Assembly: GCF_042453785.1 (NCBI RefSeq)
Contig: NC_091671.1
Coordinates: 40,752,501 to 40,816,500, forward strand
Length of the DNA: 64,000 nucleotides
Origin: Malus domestica
Taxonomy: Eukaryota > Streptophyta > Magnoliopsida > Rosales > Rosaceae
Reading direction: 5' to 3'
In this document: positions 1-12,771 of the stretch, one piece after another
Position numbering within the stretch: the stretch's first letter is position 1
Layout: each line of letters opens with the position of its first letter
The notes under the pieces: model-generated
Told to the model about the DNA's origin: nothing
The model's database searches: none
Seen by the model: only the letters and a program-made list of their open reading frames with translations
Made by a program: the position numbers and the translations under genes

Positions 1-53
1 CATGAATTTTGATTGTGAACTACAAATCATGGAAATATCACAACAGAACTTAC

Positions 54-2733
54 ATGCAGGAGACCACTAGCAATCATTGGCTTGAACACATTAAGTTCGA
101 AGTGACCATTTGATCCACCTACCGTAATGGCCACATTGTTACCCATAACCTGCATGCCATAAAAATACAGATTGGTTATGAGAAAAACTATAAAAAGAAG
201 ATTACAATATCCTAAAATCAAAGTATCAAACCAACAAGTAATTAATGAGTTCCCAGTTGTTTGTATGTCTTAATGAAACCAAAAAAGGACACTTTACCTG
301 AGCACAGACCATTGTGAGAGCCTCACACTGGGTAGGGTTTACCTTCCCCTGAAACAAATATGAACTCAATCAAAATGATAAGTTTAGTGGGGTTAAAATT
401 TTGCACAGAAAGCTAATTACAGGAATTGGGCTATTTATTCAAAAACATATTTAGGTATATGAGAGTTTACAGGCATTATGCTGCTACCAGGCTCGTTTTC
501 AGGGAGAATGAGTTCACCGAGGCCACAACGTGGACCACTGTACAAGAAATGCACCATGAATTCATAATTACATAAGGGGCACATGGAAAGAGGATGAAGA
601 AAAGACAAGATGATCCAAAAAGTACACAAACCTTCCTAGTAAACGTATATCATTTGCAATCTTCATCAAAGAAGTAGCAACTGTGTTCAGGGCTCCGCTA
701 GTTTCAACAAAAGCATCATGTGCAGCCTGGAAAAAACAATAATGAATAAACAGCATGCAATATTAGTTTGTTGTATACGATGCAATAATGTTTACCAACT
801 GTTCAATCAAGTTAAATATTCCATCCACCAAAAGAAGAAGATGGACATTTAGTGTAGTGACTCACCAAAGCTTCAAACTTGTTTTCTGCAGTGACAAATG
901 GTAACTTTGTTTCCTCAGCTACTGCTGCAGCTATCTTTACATCAAATCTGGACGGAAGACATTAAATAAATGCAAATGAAAAACACATAGAAATTTCACA
1001 ATGAAAGTTATAATATTTAAACGTTGAGCAATAAGATACAAAGCATGCCTCTCTAGTATATATACAATACTAATTAGGGTGTATGAAGTACTAAAACAAA
1101 TCTTGAAATATCAGAGCAGGAAAAAGAATTAATAAGAGTTGAAATGAAACCACGATTCCCCCAATTGAAAGCACATCAGAATACCAAGACAGGCAAACGT
1201 AGAGAGAAAAACATGGAAAAAGAACACACAAATATTCTTCAACGCTAAAAGCTATTCATACCCCTTCTTTGTGTTCAATCCAGTCCCAACAGCAGTACCA
1301 CCCTGTGCAAGCTGCTCAAACAAAAAAATTCGATCAATCAGAACATATAAAAGAAAAAATAAACGGGGAGGGAAAGCAACTCACAATCCTATGAGTTGCC
1401 TACCTGATACATCCTAGGTAGAGTAAGCAAAACTCGTTCAATTCCATATTTCACCTGCAGCCAAAGAAAGAGGCTTTTAATAAGTATCTCCTCGAACAAG
1501 ATACTAATCTTGTCCAAGAGTTAAAGGTGTAAAAAGAATAGTATGGCCCAATGGTGAAAAAATCTCTGCCAGAGGAAAGTAAGCTCACTTGTGTTGAATA
1601 GCCGCTGAACTCTTGCCCAAGAGTTAAAGGCGTCGCATCTTGTGTGTGAGTGCGTCCAATTTTAACAATATCTTTGAATTCTTCAGACTGGTAACAGTAA
1701 AACAGATGGAATCAAGAACTTCCAATAAGATATCCATATGATTTTGAAGGACAACGGGAGAAATTAAACCTTCGAATGTAGGGCAGCATGCAAAGTTTTC
1801 AAATTTGGTATCAGTCTTGAGTTAATTTCCATTGCAGATGCAATGTGCATGACCTGGAAATAACACACAACGTTCAAATAAACAGCAACAAAGCAAAAAC
1901 AAACCTCACTAAAACAAAAGAAAATGACTTACGGTTGGGAAAGTGTCATTAGAAGATTGTGATCTATTAACATGGTCATTCGGGTGCACAAACTTTTCGC
2001 CGCGCTGATGGCCAAGTATCTCAGCGGCCCTGTTCGCAATGACCTAGCCACAGTCCAATATATTACCCCATTAATTGACAGTTGACATCCACAAGAAGCA
2101 TGACCCAAGAGCATAACTTTCATGGATCAGTGCTAGCTAGCTGCTAAGAGCTCACCTCATTGGCATTCATGTTGCTTTGGGTTCCACTGCCAGTCTGCCA
2201 GATAACAAGTGGAAAGTGTTCGTTGAGCTTCCCCTCCGCGACTTCTTGGGCCGCTTGCATTACTGCTTTCCCAATAGTTGGATCAAGACCATACTCCATG
2301 TTCACCTGCAATTAGTCACCACAAAACTCAGCTAGGCAATACATCAAACACCTTACCGGCACAACCAACAAGCACAAACCTTTGCAGCGCATTTTTTGAG
2401 CACCCCAAAAGCACGAACAATGGGTTCGGGCATACGCTCCCGCTCGCCGCCGATATCGAAATTCTGCAGCGATCTCTGAGTCTGCGCCCCCCACAGCCTG
2501 AAAAATCACGTCTTGAATAATTAAATCACTTCAAAATTAGAGACATGAAAAATGAATCAGCAGCTGGGAATTGAGAGAAAGACGAACTTGTCTGAGGGAA
2601 CGTTGATGGGTCCAAAAGTGTCCCTTTCCTCCCTAAACTTCGTCGAATACGGTCTCAAAGAAGTAGCGTAGCGCAACGCCGCCATCGGCGTCGATCCGCC
2701 GGCTGCCCGCCGTGACACGATGTACATCGCCAT
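54..2733 (-). CDS. FUM1: Fumarate hydratase class II, mitochondrial (3' part beyond window)
   Basis: Fumarase of the TCA cycle, interconverting fumarate and malate in the mitochondrial matrix. Thirteen exons lie in the window (genomic, descending): 2588-2733, 2380-2497, 2156-2305, 1933-2043, 1770-1853, 1589-1687, 1404-1454, 1262-1311, 866-947, 632-726, 471-537, 298-348 and 54-149. They join in frame to 400 codons; class II fumarases are about 490 aa, so roughly 90 residues lie left of position 1. The start at 2733 opens an Arg/Ser-rich presequence ([13 protein letters not shown]) before the mature-like [17 protein letters not shown]. Visible family motifs include [39 protein letters not shown] and the signature GSSIMPGKVN, which is split by an intron around residues 346-355. 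No frameshift or stop was seen. The 53 bases at the left edge are intron, opening with the donor that follows exon 13. Confidence 0.95.
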
Positions 2734-3648
2734 TTGCAGGTGGTTGAGCTCGGACTGATGGAGAGAAGTATGGAACGGGAGCTGAGTGGTAGGGTGAGTC
2801 GTCCAAATTATTGAGCGGCGTGCCAGAAAGTGGGATGCTTTTGGACTAAACGCAGTCGCCTTAACAAACCCGACTGTCGTTTTGGGTTGAGATTTGGGTC
2901 GGATGGTAGGGCTCATGGGCTGGTGAGTTGGTCCATATGAGGTTGCAATAGGCAGTCCGAGATTCATGTTACCCAATTAGGCCCACTACACATGGAAAAA
3001 ATAAAATTAATTAAAAGGAAGAAAAATAAAAAGTAAAAGAAATAGCGAAAATTTATTCAAGTGGTGAATTGTTTTGATGGATAATTACTTTGTCCTTTAA
3101 CCTCTGTGTTTCTGGTTAGAGAAGTTTAGAGTAGTGATACCGATTGTTAAAAAATAAAAAATAGGATAACACTCATGTTTTGTATTTGTACCCCGAAGTC
3201 ACTCTCTACATCCATTATTACACTGATATATGTTTACATAAAAAGGCGGGAGATTTGGGTTAGGCCACACAATAGGTTGGTCACCCAACGAATCAACCAT
3301 AATAAATAGGTATCGAACTAGTCATTAACATGATGCAAACTTAAAACTTTCTACTTATATGTGAAGGAAAAAATCATTAGATTGTAGTACTAAGTAACAC
3401 CCAATCCAATTATTAAAACTTTTCTTTACACTTAACTAAATTAATTAATTATTAAAATATTAAAAACAAAATCCTAAGTGAATGAAGAATTAAGGGCATG
3501 AGCGTCCACTACTAGGTCTAGTATTATTACTTTTTACTTGTAAGTAAGATGTTTTAGGTTCAAGTTTAGTAAATGTCGGGTTTAATATCAATTTATTTCT
3601 CCACTTTTTAATGTAAAGGTATTGTTGTGTAAAAAAAGAACTCAACAT
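2734..3648. other. Intergenic, fumarase upstream flank
   Basis: No gene seen. The first 200 bases are the presumed fumarase promoter and 5' UTR. The rest is AT-rich. Short pieces around 3340-3410 and 3510-3615 resemble a degenerate repeat that reappears near 28.0 kb (shared ACTAGACCGTAGTACTAAGTA-like wording), so part of it is old repeat debris. Confidence 0.5.
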
Positions 3649-4021
3649 AGTCGTTATTTAGTGATTATAAAGAAGTAGATATTATAATATTTCCTTTTAT
3701 AATTGTCAACGCTTGGTTTATCATATTCGAAAAACTCCCAGGACAACACCATTGTCAATAGTGTGAGTACATTAATTAGTTTCCTTAATGTAAACAAATA
3801 ACCAAATTAATTATCTTTCATTCATATTTTAATTTATCCATGTTCAAAAGTTAGAGAAATAAAAAGTAATTTACATGCATGCATGTGGGTTATGCAGCAC
3901 AACACACTTAAATTTTAAACCAAGCTGTTTGAGAAATACTCGAAATCAAAGAAGAAACAAATAACAATGCATGAAGACAGATATCTTAAAAGGAAATAAA
4001 AACAACCGATTGAGCAACATC

Positions 4022-4069
<48 letters not shown>

Positions 4070-4390
4070 GTAGATGTTTTACCCGTCAGTAGCTAGCGCT
4101 GTATATATATGCAACAATAGTAAGGAAGACAAAGGGAAGACAAGCAAATAAAATGGAGATTTTGGGCTAAGATTTTTGAAGCGTAGTTCCAGTATTTGGA
4201 AACAAAACTTCAGAAAGCCGTATATTTATAAACTTAATGAGGACTTTACTTGGTTGGAGTAGTTGATAAACAAAAAAAAAGTAAATTAAAGAAAGACGAC
4301 TTGGCTCGGTTAATTATGCATTTACTAGTATTTGTAGTTGACGAAGAAGTACGCCGGCCATGTATTGTATATGCATAGAGCCAATGACTT
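3649..4390. repeat. Segmental duplication, copy A
   Basis: About 740 bases that match 5826-6610 in the same orientation with indels. The best-preserved block is 4151-4216 against 6398-6463, nearly identical over about 65 bases. Copy A carries a long GA microsatellite (4028-4066). On the minus strand it has a TATAAATATA box (4221-4230) conserved in copy B. No conserved reading frame spans the two copies, so a protein gene is unlikely. A duplicated promoter or non-coding transcript is possible but unproven. Confidence 0.65.
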
Positions 4391-5399
4391 TCAAATGTAT
4401 TGTATATCACAGGTAGCTTTCCGTAAAAAATTAATATTTTACATGTAATTTTTATTAATTTTCGAATATAGTACATTATATATTTAGTCATTAATCTTAA
4501 TTTTTTTGGTTTAATTAACCATATAAAATTATATAATACAGTTTATAAAACATCTATTTTTGTTACATCCTTTTTCTCCTCGCTTCTTGTACATGTACAA
4601 GTTTGGATTTATTTGAATTTTAACATGTATTTGTTTAATAACGAAAATTCCCGGCTCACCTTGTGAAATTTTCTTAAGCTAGAGCATACTCTGAAAAATA
4701 CAGTATTAAGTTTCTTTGTTTATAAAGATTTAAATCTTTAAGCTAGCCCATCCGGTAAAAATTTCCTAGCTCCGCCATTGTGTGTAGGTTGTATTGATAA
4801 ATTTTTTTTTCTTTTTCATTGCATATTGTCTTTAATGGTAATTCTATAACGTAGGCTAGAAAAGAAAAATCACATTAAAGCTTTAATTAGTTCGGCGTAG
4901 AGACGCAAAACGTCTGGATTCAAATTAACTTTCTCAAACTAATACTCTATATTGGTTCAAGATTTGGGAAAAATTTTTAATGTGACGGTCATACTGTGAC
5001 AGTGTTATTAATCTATATGTTAATAGACACCATGATAAATATCTAGAATAGAATGTATAGATCTATATGTTATAACATCAGCAGAATGGTAAAATCGTAT
5101 AGTTAAATTTTTCATTCTACAGTTTGTTACAGTTGGAGGGTTAGATTTAGTAACATAGTTATTACTAGTTTTTTACAGTTTGTTACATTAGTCTTAAGCT
5201 AATGACGGAGATTAAGTTAGCTTATCACCATTATTGTGAGGTGTACACGTACCATAATTCTCTATCTATTATTGAATCAATGAAATCATTCTCAAATTTC
5301 CTTCAACAACGTGATAACTATTACCGAAATGCATGTCTTAATAAAATCAAACACACTAATTCAGCATGTTAAATCTTCTTGTAAGTTGTATCGCCTGAA
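4391..5399. other. AT-rich spacer between duplication copies
   Basis: No gene, RNA or clear element recognised. Around 5085-5195 there are a few imprecise repeats of a phrase containing ACAGTTTGTTACA. Confidence 0.4.
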
Positions 5400-5451
5400 A
5401 TGTATGCCTTTCATTTCTGGCGAGCATGCAAACTCCTGCATGCATGCATAA

Positions 5452-5530
<79 letters not shown>

Positions 5531-5588
5531 TGTATGTATGCCTTTCATTTCTGGCGAGCATGCAAACTCCTGCATGCATGCATAAAAC

Positions 5589-5624
<36 letters not shown>

Positions 5625-5640
5625 ATTGTATATATAGCAT
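5400..5640. repeat. Tandem duplication around AT/GT microsatellites
   Basis: A unit containing TATGCCTTTCATTTCTGG, an AT-run and a GT-run occurs twice in tandem, from about 5402 and again from about 5536. In the first unit the (AT)n is about 40 bases (5456-5496) and the (GT)n about 30 bases (5497-5527). Both runs are much shorter in the second. Open frames across it are simple-sequence artefacts. Confidence 0.85.
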
Positions 5641-5825
5641 TAGCATATCTATATCTAATATAGTATACAAAATAGTATATCGTCGTTAGATGAAGATAAA
5701 AAGAATGAACGGTTTCGATTACGATATTTGTACGATGAAGATGCGTTATCACATGTGAGGGGATAACTAGGTTCCCCATGAGGGAACACAAGCATACAAT
5801 GGCAAGGATGAGAACTTAACAAGAG

Positions 5826-6320
5826 TTGTTATTTAGTCGTTATTAAGTAGATGTTTTCATTTTTATTTTTAATTTATTAGTATTAAGGGAAGAGGTGGGT
5901 TCAAAACTTTTACAATAAACAGAGGAGGAAGAGTTTTGAACCTGAACGCATTGGTAGAAATTCAACACCCTATCCATTAGGATATTAGACCACATGCTGA
6001 TAAATGCATACAAGAACCAACTTAATTAAATTATCTTTCATTCATATATCAGTCACAAATGATAAATGCAATGCGATTTCTTTTTTTCAAGTAAATGCAA
6101 TGTGATTAATATAAACAACACAACTTTTAATTTATCCATGTTCAAAAAGTTAGATAAACAAAAAAATAATTCTCAATTTCACATGCAAGCATGTAGGTTA
6201 TGCAACATAACACACTAAATTTTTTAAAATAAGGTGTTTGAGAAATACTCGAAATCAAAGAAGAAACAACGCATGAAAACAGATATCTTAAAAATATGAA
6301 CAACCGATTGAACGACATCA

Positions 6321-6354
<34 letters not shown>

Positions 6355-6610
6355 TAGCTTTTTTAAGAGTACGGATGACAAAGGAAGACGAGCATAAAAT
6401 GGAGATTTTGGGCTAAGATTTTTGAAGCGCAGTTCCAGTATTTGAAACCAAAACTTCAGAAATAGGTATATTTATACCTTATTGAGAAGTTTACGTGGAT
6501 CGTATGAAGTAGCTGATAAACAAGTATAGGAATTAAAGAAATACCACGAGGATCGGTAATACATTTAGTAGTTGTAGTTGATGAAGAAGTTGTCCACACG
6601 TTTTGTCATA
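5826..6610. repeat. Segmental duplication, copy B
   Basis: Partner of 3649-4390, direct orientation. The GA run of copy A is here (GT)n(GA)n at 6321-6354. The minus-strand TATAAATATA box is at 6467-6476. The 65-base block at 6398-6463 is the strongest match. About 1.4 kb separates the two copies. Confidence 0.65.
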
Positions 6611-9600
6611 TACTGTATTATATATGCAGAGGATCTCTCACATGGCTGTCGGGCTGTGGTTTCTTAATAACTTTGGCTCAAAACGACCTAGTTCTGGCCA
6701 GGTCATTTAAAAATATCAATCTATTTTCTTCCTCCTTCTGGTTTGCAGAACCTCCACTGCACTTCGTCTCTGCAGAGAGCTATTGTAAACAATGACTTTC
6801 TAAGGTGTAGACCTTCAAAATGTGTAGGGTGTACTGGTAATTTATATAATATAGAGTAGACAAGAAAATTCACATTAAAACATTAATTGCTCAATCTTTC
6901 TCTGACAAGTAATAAGGAATTGTTCTCAAACTCAAACCTCGAGCAGAATTCGAAGATGGTGGACTTTGCGTCGATCGCCTGAAGAAATTAAGAGCTACAA
7001 GCTGGGAAATGATGTTCCGAAATCGCAACCCTTCGATAGATTGTTGTTGTCTCAAAAAACGTATTAAAAACAAACTTCTTACTGCATTTGGATCCAAATA
7101 TTTTTCAACGAAACCGAGCACAATGTGTTGAATGGGAGACAAAATCTTATTGTTAAGTTGTTAAAGATAGAAATCCCACCCACAAGATCCGAGGTTGTTG
7201 CGTCTTCTATGGATCTGTTTTTTTTTTTGGGTCAACCTGGTTAAGAATGGAAATTACTCTATATTTTTTAACCAAGTACTGGACCGGTGTTGTCAAAAGG
7301 CAAAAGTTTTCTGTCAACGAAAATGTTTATCTGTGGTACTTCAGAAACGATGGCTTTCTTTGGTTCGCTGTGCATCGTTAATTAGTCGGAAAACTAAGGA
7401 GGGTGTATTCAATTGATAATTATTACTGCTGCATCATTTCTTTCGAATATGCTGAGTTGGAGATGAATCCCAACTTTTCAACTGATAATTATTACTTGTT
7501 ATTATCTCATGTATTTTCAGTCTGTAATTTTGTTATTGGAGATAAGACTCCTTGTAACTGAGAATCCACTCTCTACCTAATGAGGTAGATAAAACTTACC
7601 TATCTCTAAAAGACACGACGATGATATCTCAAATCACTTGTTCATGTGTTTAACCATTCACTATTGACTTGAGATAGCGTCATTGTGGCGTTCCAAATAC
7701 ATAGAAAAATTTTCTCATAACGGGGGACCCTCGACCTGTCTCCTGCAGTTATGATGCCCTACTACTGCTGCCCAGTAACACTCATAGTGCTCTACAAGAA
7801 TTGAGAGACACAAAACTACTACACTGGGCTCCATTTCACTAATCACAAAAGCAAAGTTACGGTCTTTGAAAATTAACTAAATGAAACCAACCAACCCCAT
7901 TGACCCCATGGCTTTGCAATCTGTCCCTCTCAGGCTCTCAGCCTTCACAAACAAACAAAAAAATCAACAAAAATAGGAAAAAAGAAAAGGAGAAATAAAA
8001 AAGAGCTTTAATTAATTGAAATTAGGTGTATAAAGTACTAAAGCTTGTTGCTTTGCATAAGTTCATATGAAATATGAATATTTATGAATTTATGATATAT
8101 ATTGGCCGTTTCTAGTTAGCAGCCAAACAATTTAAATTCTAGGTGGCGGTTGCTAGCTGGTTTTCTTTGTTCCCCTCCTCCACGGCCGCCGCCGCGGGTT
8201 ACCCATGTGATTGTGTCCTTTATCCAAGGGTTTTTTTTTTGTCAATATGCTAAAACACATATAGTTATCGTCAGCCTTTTTCTAGAACCAGAAACACGTA
8301 TCAGCTTCGCTTAAGATAAGCTCCAGCAATTTGATGCCAATCCCTTCTTTTTTGGTTTTCGACAACTACCGGATATTTATAAAAACAAATTACAACGGGG
8401 TAATGAACAAATCACCAAACTGTTAAACGTGGATCATCAAACGCACCGTTATCACGTAATTGTATATGTGTAAGTCAAATTTGAGACTATTGTTGAACTT
8501 CGAGCATAATTAGGTATCAAATTCATCATTAGCAACTGAAAGCGTTTTTAGATAAAATGTTTTTAGATTTTAAAAGCACCTAAAATACTTCATGCAAGAA
8601 ACACTAGTTATGTACTTTTTACGTTTTCACTAAAAACGTTTTCAATCATTTTAAATGCGTTTTCACTAAAAAACGAGTGCTCATACTTTGTAGGCAATGT
8701 GTGGCATGTGACGATGTAACAAAGTGAGTGAATAGTAGGCATTGTACGTTGACAGATTAATAAGCCATTAGGCGTGGAACAAATGGCGCCGCAGATTTTG
8801 GTAAAACAACACAAAGTCCTCGGAGAAAACTTAAACTAAAAAAGTAAACAAATACGTGTTCGTAAAAGGTGTGTCATCAGTTGAAGTGTTTGATTTGATG
8901 TCAGTCTCGTAATTGATACTAGGAGGAGGAGGAATGAGGGAATAAATTCAGCACTCCGAGGAGAAGCAGCGGCAAGAGGGGCAGACAAACACTCATAAAG
9001 GAGGAGGAGCCGGCGAGGGTGGCCTACACATGGCGGCACAAGTGGCTGCGGTCTGGCGCTTTGGCATCTTGGGCTGACGCCAGCCTTGCAGTATCGGCAC
9101 TTCAATGACATTATGGTCCCTCCGCCCCCACCACCGTGCGCAGTGCACCCAACAAGCGAGTCCTTGCCTTCCAGTAATTTAGCATGTCACTGCAACGGTA
9201 TCTCAAATTAAATTATACATTATGTTTTTATAATCAATTAATCAATTCGCATTGTTATTTGTAAAAATTAAAATATAATTAATTTGAAACGCCAATCAAA
9301 TTCTCGTATTAATTACACAGATTTTGACTGTGTTTTTGTGTCTGTTATAGACTCATGGAGGGTTTTGGGGGCCAAGATTGTGTCGGCAAGACAGGATTTT
9401 GTGTTGGGAATTGTGGAGGTTTAATTAAATTACTAAAATTTGTTTAAGGAACAAGATTACCTCTTTATTGTCGAAGATTTTGTAAAAGATAAAATATATA
9501 TATATATTATTCAAATTTGCACTTTCCAACTTTGAAGCGTGGAAAATGCTTTTTATTGTTACGCAAATTGCAAATTTCAGCTGGCTTTTACTTTTTTTAA

Positions 9601-9825
9601 GCTGTCGTTTTCTCTCACCACCCGTTTGTTTTTGTTTGTTTTTTTGTTTTGATGTACATCATTGGCAATTTATACACCAAACCCTCCTCTTACTTGTTCC
9701 TTTTTCACTTCTTCTTCCTCCTTTCGTTTCATATTTCACTGCGTTTTTGCAGAGATTTTAGAGCCTGCTGCTCTCTGAGTTAGGTCATTTGGTAATTTTC
9801 TGTTAAGTGGAAGGGCAAACGACTA
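6611..9825. other. Intergenic region without recognised genes
   Basis: Several short open frames exist but none matches a family I know, and none shows codon structure or splicing. At 8515-8670 there is a MITE-like stretch rich in 'AAAACG' and 'AAGTGC' words, like pieces near 14.65-14.89 kb. The last 300 bases, with pyrimidine-rich stretches at 9590-9760, are the likely promoter and 5' UTR of the polygalacturonase gene. Confidence 0.45.
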
Positions 9826-12105
9826 ATGAAGAGCCTAGTAAGTACGTTGGTTTTGATTTCTGGTGTTTGATTCATAAATACATGTGTGTTTGTATGTTGG
9901 TTTTTAATTTTCATCATCCGGGAATCTGCAAAAAATGATCTTTTTGATCCAGTGATTGTTGGTTTTTACATTGTATATGGGGTTTCCGTACGATGTTTAT
10001 GAATTCATCATTCTCAGATTAGATTGCTTCTTTGTTATGCCTACATTGTCAAGATCTTCGGACATCGAATGCTGTATACTTTAGTGTCTTCTTTGCTCTC
10101 TATATCGTTGATTTTTACGTTTGCGCTTTCTGCATCGTTGATTAAGGTTTCGATTTTAGTGTGTTTTTCTTGGTGTTCTGCCAAGTTGGTTGCAGGATTT
10201 TTGTAGGCACATCTCTTACTTCCGTCCAAGGTTAATTTTCTGTTGTTTTCGTATATTTCAGTTGGCTCTGCTTTTGATTCTGGCATTTACTAGTGCTGCT
10301 CAGTATGATGGAGAAGGGAAGGACGGAGAATGCGAAGGGAATAAGCTTTTCGATCCAAGACCTCACAGTGTGTCACTCTTGGAGTTTGGAGCAGTTGGAG
10401 ACGGGAAAACATTGAACACGGTCGCGTTCCAAAATGCTATTTTCTATGTCAAGTCGTTTGCTGACAAGGGCGGTGCTCAGCTCTATGTTCCGCCCGGAAG
10501 GTGGCTTACCGGAAGTTTTAACCTCACCAGCCACCTCACGCTCTTCCTGGAAGCTGGCGCCATCATTCTTGGATCCCAGGTTCACATATAACGCAAAGGA
10601 AAATTTATTTCCGCACACTTTTTTCTTTCTGTGCACCGTTTTATTCATGTCATTTGATTTTTCTTTGATTTTATCAATTCAAAGGCGGCATGTGGAAATC
10701 ATTTCCGTAACCAAAATTTTTCTCTGCTTTGTTCCAATAGAAGCTTTCCCACATTGTAAAAAACACTCGGTGTTGGCAATGCTTATGCAGGATTACACTC
10801 ACTGGGAAACTGTGGAACCCCTGCCTTCTTATGGTAGAGGGATTGACTTGCCGGGTTGGAGATATCGTAGTTTGATCAACGGAGACAATCTAACCGATGT
10901 GATGGTAACAGGTGAGGATTTCACCCGTAAAAAATGGTTTTTTGCTGACATATATCCGAGTTCTACCTTTTGTACGTAACTCATTCCACATTCGATAAAT
11001 TTTACCAGGTGATAATGGAACCATTGATGGACAGGGTTCCGTCTGGTGGGAACAATTCAGCTATCATGCCTTGAATTATAGCCGACCACATCTAGTGGAA
11101 TTTACCGGATGTGAAAATGTTACTGTATCGAATTTAACCCTCTTGAACTCCCCTGCTTGGCACATTCATCCGACATACTGCAGGTACTGCTCGTAGCTTC
11201 TGAGGTCAAATTTTGCATTTCTGGTACCAGTTGCATTTCAAGAACTGATGCTAACCTTTACGTGTCGAAATAATGCAGCAATGTGCAAGTTCTAAACATA
11301 ACTCTTCATGCTTTTCATGCATCTCCATATACTAGCGGTATAGTCCCAGGTGCGTCAAACATTATTTTTCACTGTTTATCTATCACTGCATCTACATATA
11401 CAAAGAGCCTAAGTATCTTTCGTTCGTGTAACTTCAGATTCTTCAGAAAATGTTTGCATTGAGAACTGCAACATTAGTGTGGGGCATGACGCAATTGTTC
11501 TCAAGAGCGGTTGGGATGAGTATGGAATTGCCTTCGGAAAACCAACAAAAAACGTGCACATCCGTGGCGTTAACATTCAGTCTTCTTTAGGCTCTGGCCT
11601 GGCATTTGGCAGCGAGATGTCTGGAGGCATATCGAATGTACGTGCAGAGCAGCTTCATCTACATGACTCATTCATCGGCATTGCACTCAAGACAGCTATG
11701 GGAAGAGGAGGTTATATGAAAGACATAGTTATATCCAATGTCGAAATGGAGAACATTCACTTGGCAATTGAGGCTACTGGTCAGATCGGTTCGCATCCTG
11801 ATGAAAAATATGATCCTGATGAACTACCAGTAGTTAAAGGAATCACCTTTGAGAATATGGTAGGTACTAATATTACATTAGTCGGAAACTTTTCTGGACT
11901 CAAAAAATCGCCTTTCACATCCATCTGTCTCTCGAATATCTCCTTCTCCCTCACTTGGAATTCGTCTACCTCATGGTTCTGTTCCAACGTGATCGGTTTT
12001 TCGCAGGAAGTTTCTCCCAAACCATGTCCAAATCTCCAAGTCTCGGCTTTTAACTCTTCCGCAGCTTGCTTCTTTCCCTTATATAATTATGCTTCAGTTT
12101 TGTGA
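9826..12105 (+). CDS. Polygalacturonase-like protein, glycoside hydrolase family 28
   Basis: Secreted pectin-active GH28 family member. Exons 9826-9837, 10262-10579, 10791-10911, 11009-11183, 11279-11349 and 11438-12105 join to 454 codons. The first exon encodes only MKSL. It joins a leucine-rich signal peptide (LALLLILAFTSAA), followed by VSLLEFGAVGDGKTLNTVAF, which is typical of the N-terminus of plant GH28. Later motifs include DGQGSVWWE, SPAWHIHPTYC, VPDSSENVCIENC, KSGWDEYGIAFGKP and GRGGYMKDI. The canonical N-T-D and D-D catalytic blocks are altered. The first reads Y-T-S-G-I-V-P-D. The second reads G-H-D (His249-Asp250), where active polygalacturonases have G-D-D. I recall a plant subfamily with this pattern, so it may be a lineage trait rather than decay, but hydrolase activity is uncertain. 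Frame and splice sites are intact. Confidence 0.9.
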
Positions 12106-12771
12106 GATCAACGTCGAAAAGACAAAATCATTGGTTTTTTGCAATCTGTACATGAGATACCATTTATACAGGAGAATTTTCCAATAAAGCTCCAACTTCG
12201 TATCTTCCATCTCTTTGAATACAAACAGGCATTCTCTGCCTTGCTACGAGATCTTTTCAAGTGTTAGCGGCGTCCTGATAGGCTCACGTAGGGCCTCATC
12301 TCTTCGTGTACAAGGAAATTTTGGTAGTGCAGTACAACTCAGATAGCCATTTGCTTCCGTTGTGTCTTTATTTTCCTTTGATTACCTTTAGCTACGATGT
12401 AAATTTCGTGTAATGTGGATTGATACCAGATTAATTTTCTGGCACAGAGAGGTTAAGTGACTGATGTGATTGAAATTATGAGTAATTCTTGTTTAATGTC
12501 CTGATTCAGTCAAGTTTGGTAATGAATGGACTTGTGGATCTTGCACGTAGTTGGTTCCGTCATTGTCCGTATTGTTGGAGGGAAACTTACCTGCACTGAT
12601 GTTATAGTGACGGTATTTTAAGCCAATCACGCACTGTCACGTATTTGGATGTGTACTAAAGTTCGTTTCTTACTTTCCGACATGGTAATGTTGCAGATGA
12701 AAATAACCATAAACTTTTAAGCTTACATTTCTCATGTCCCATGCTTTTAACCCAACTCAATCTGAAAAAAA
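12106..12771. other. Polygalacturonase 3' UTR and downstream spacer
   Basis: About 300 bases after the stop probably form the 3' UTR. The remainder is unassigned and ends where chloroplast-derived sequence begins. No exact poly(A) signal can be fixed from the sequence alone. Confidence 0.4.

Noticed and set aside
5361-5791. Several 60-126-codon frames rich in Thr-His and Ile-Tyr repeats
   Set aside because: They are translations of the (AT)n and (GT)n microsatellites on both strands.
3649-6610. Duplicated microRNA precursors in the two segmental copies
   Set aside because: I compared the conserved block with plant microRNAs I can recall (miR156, 171, 172, 390, 395) and found no match, and I could not show a convincing hairpin by eye.
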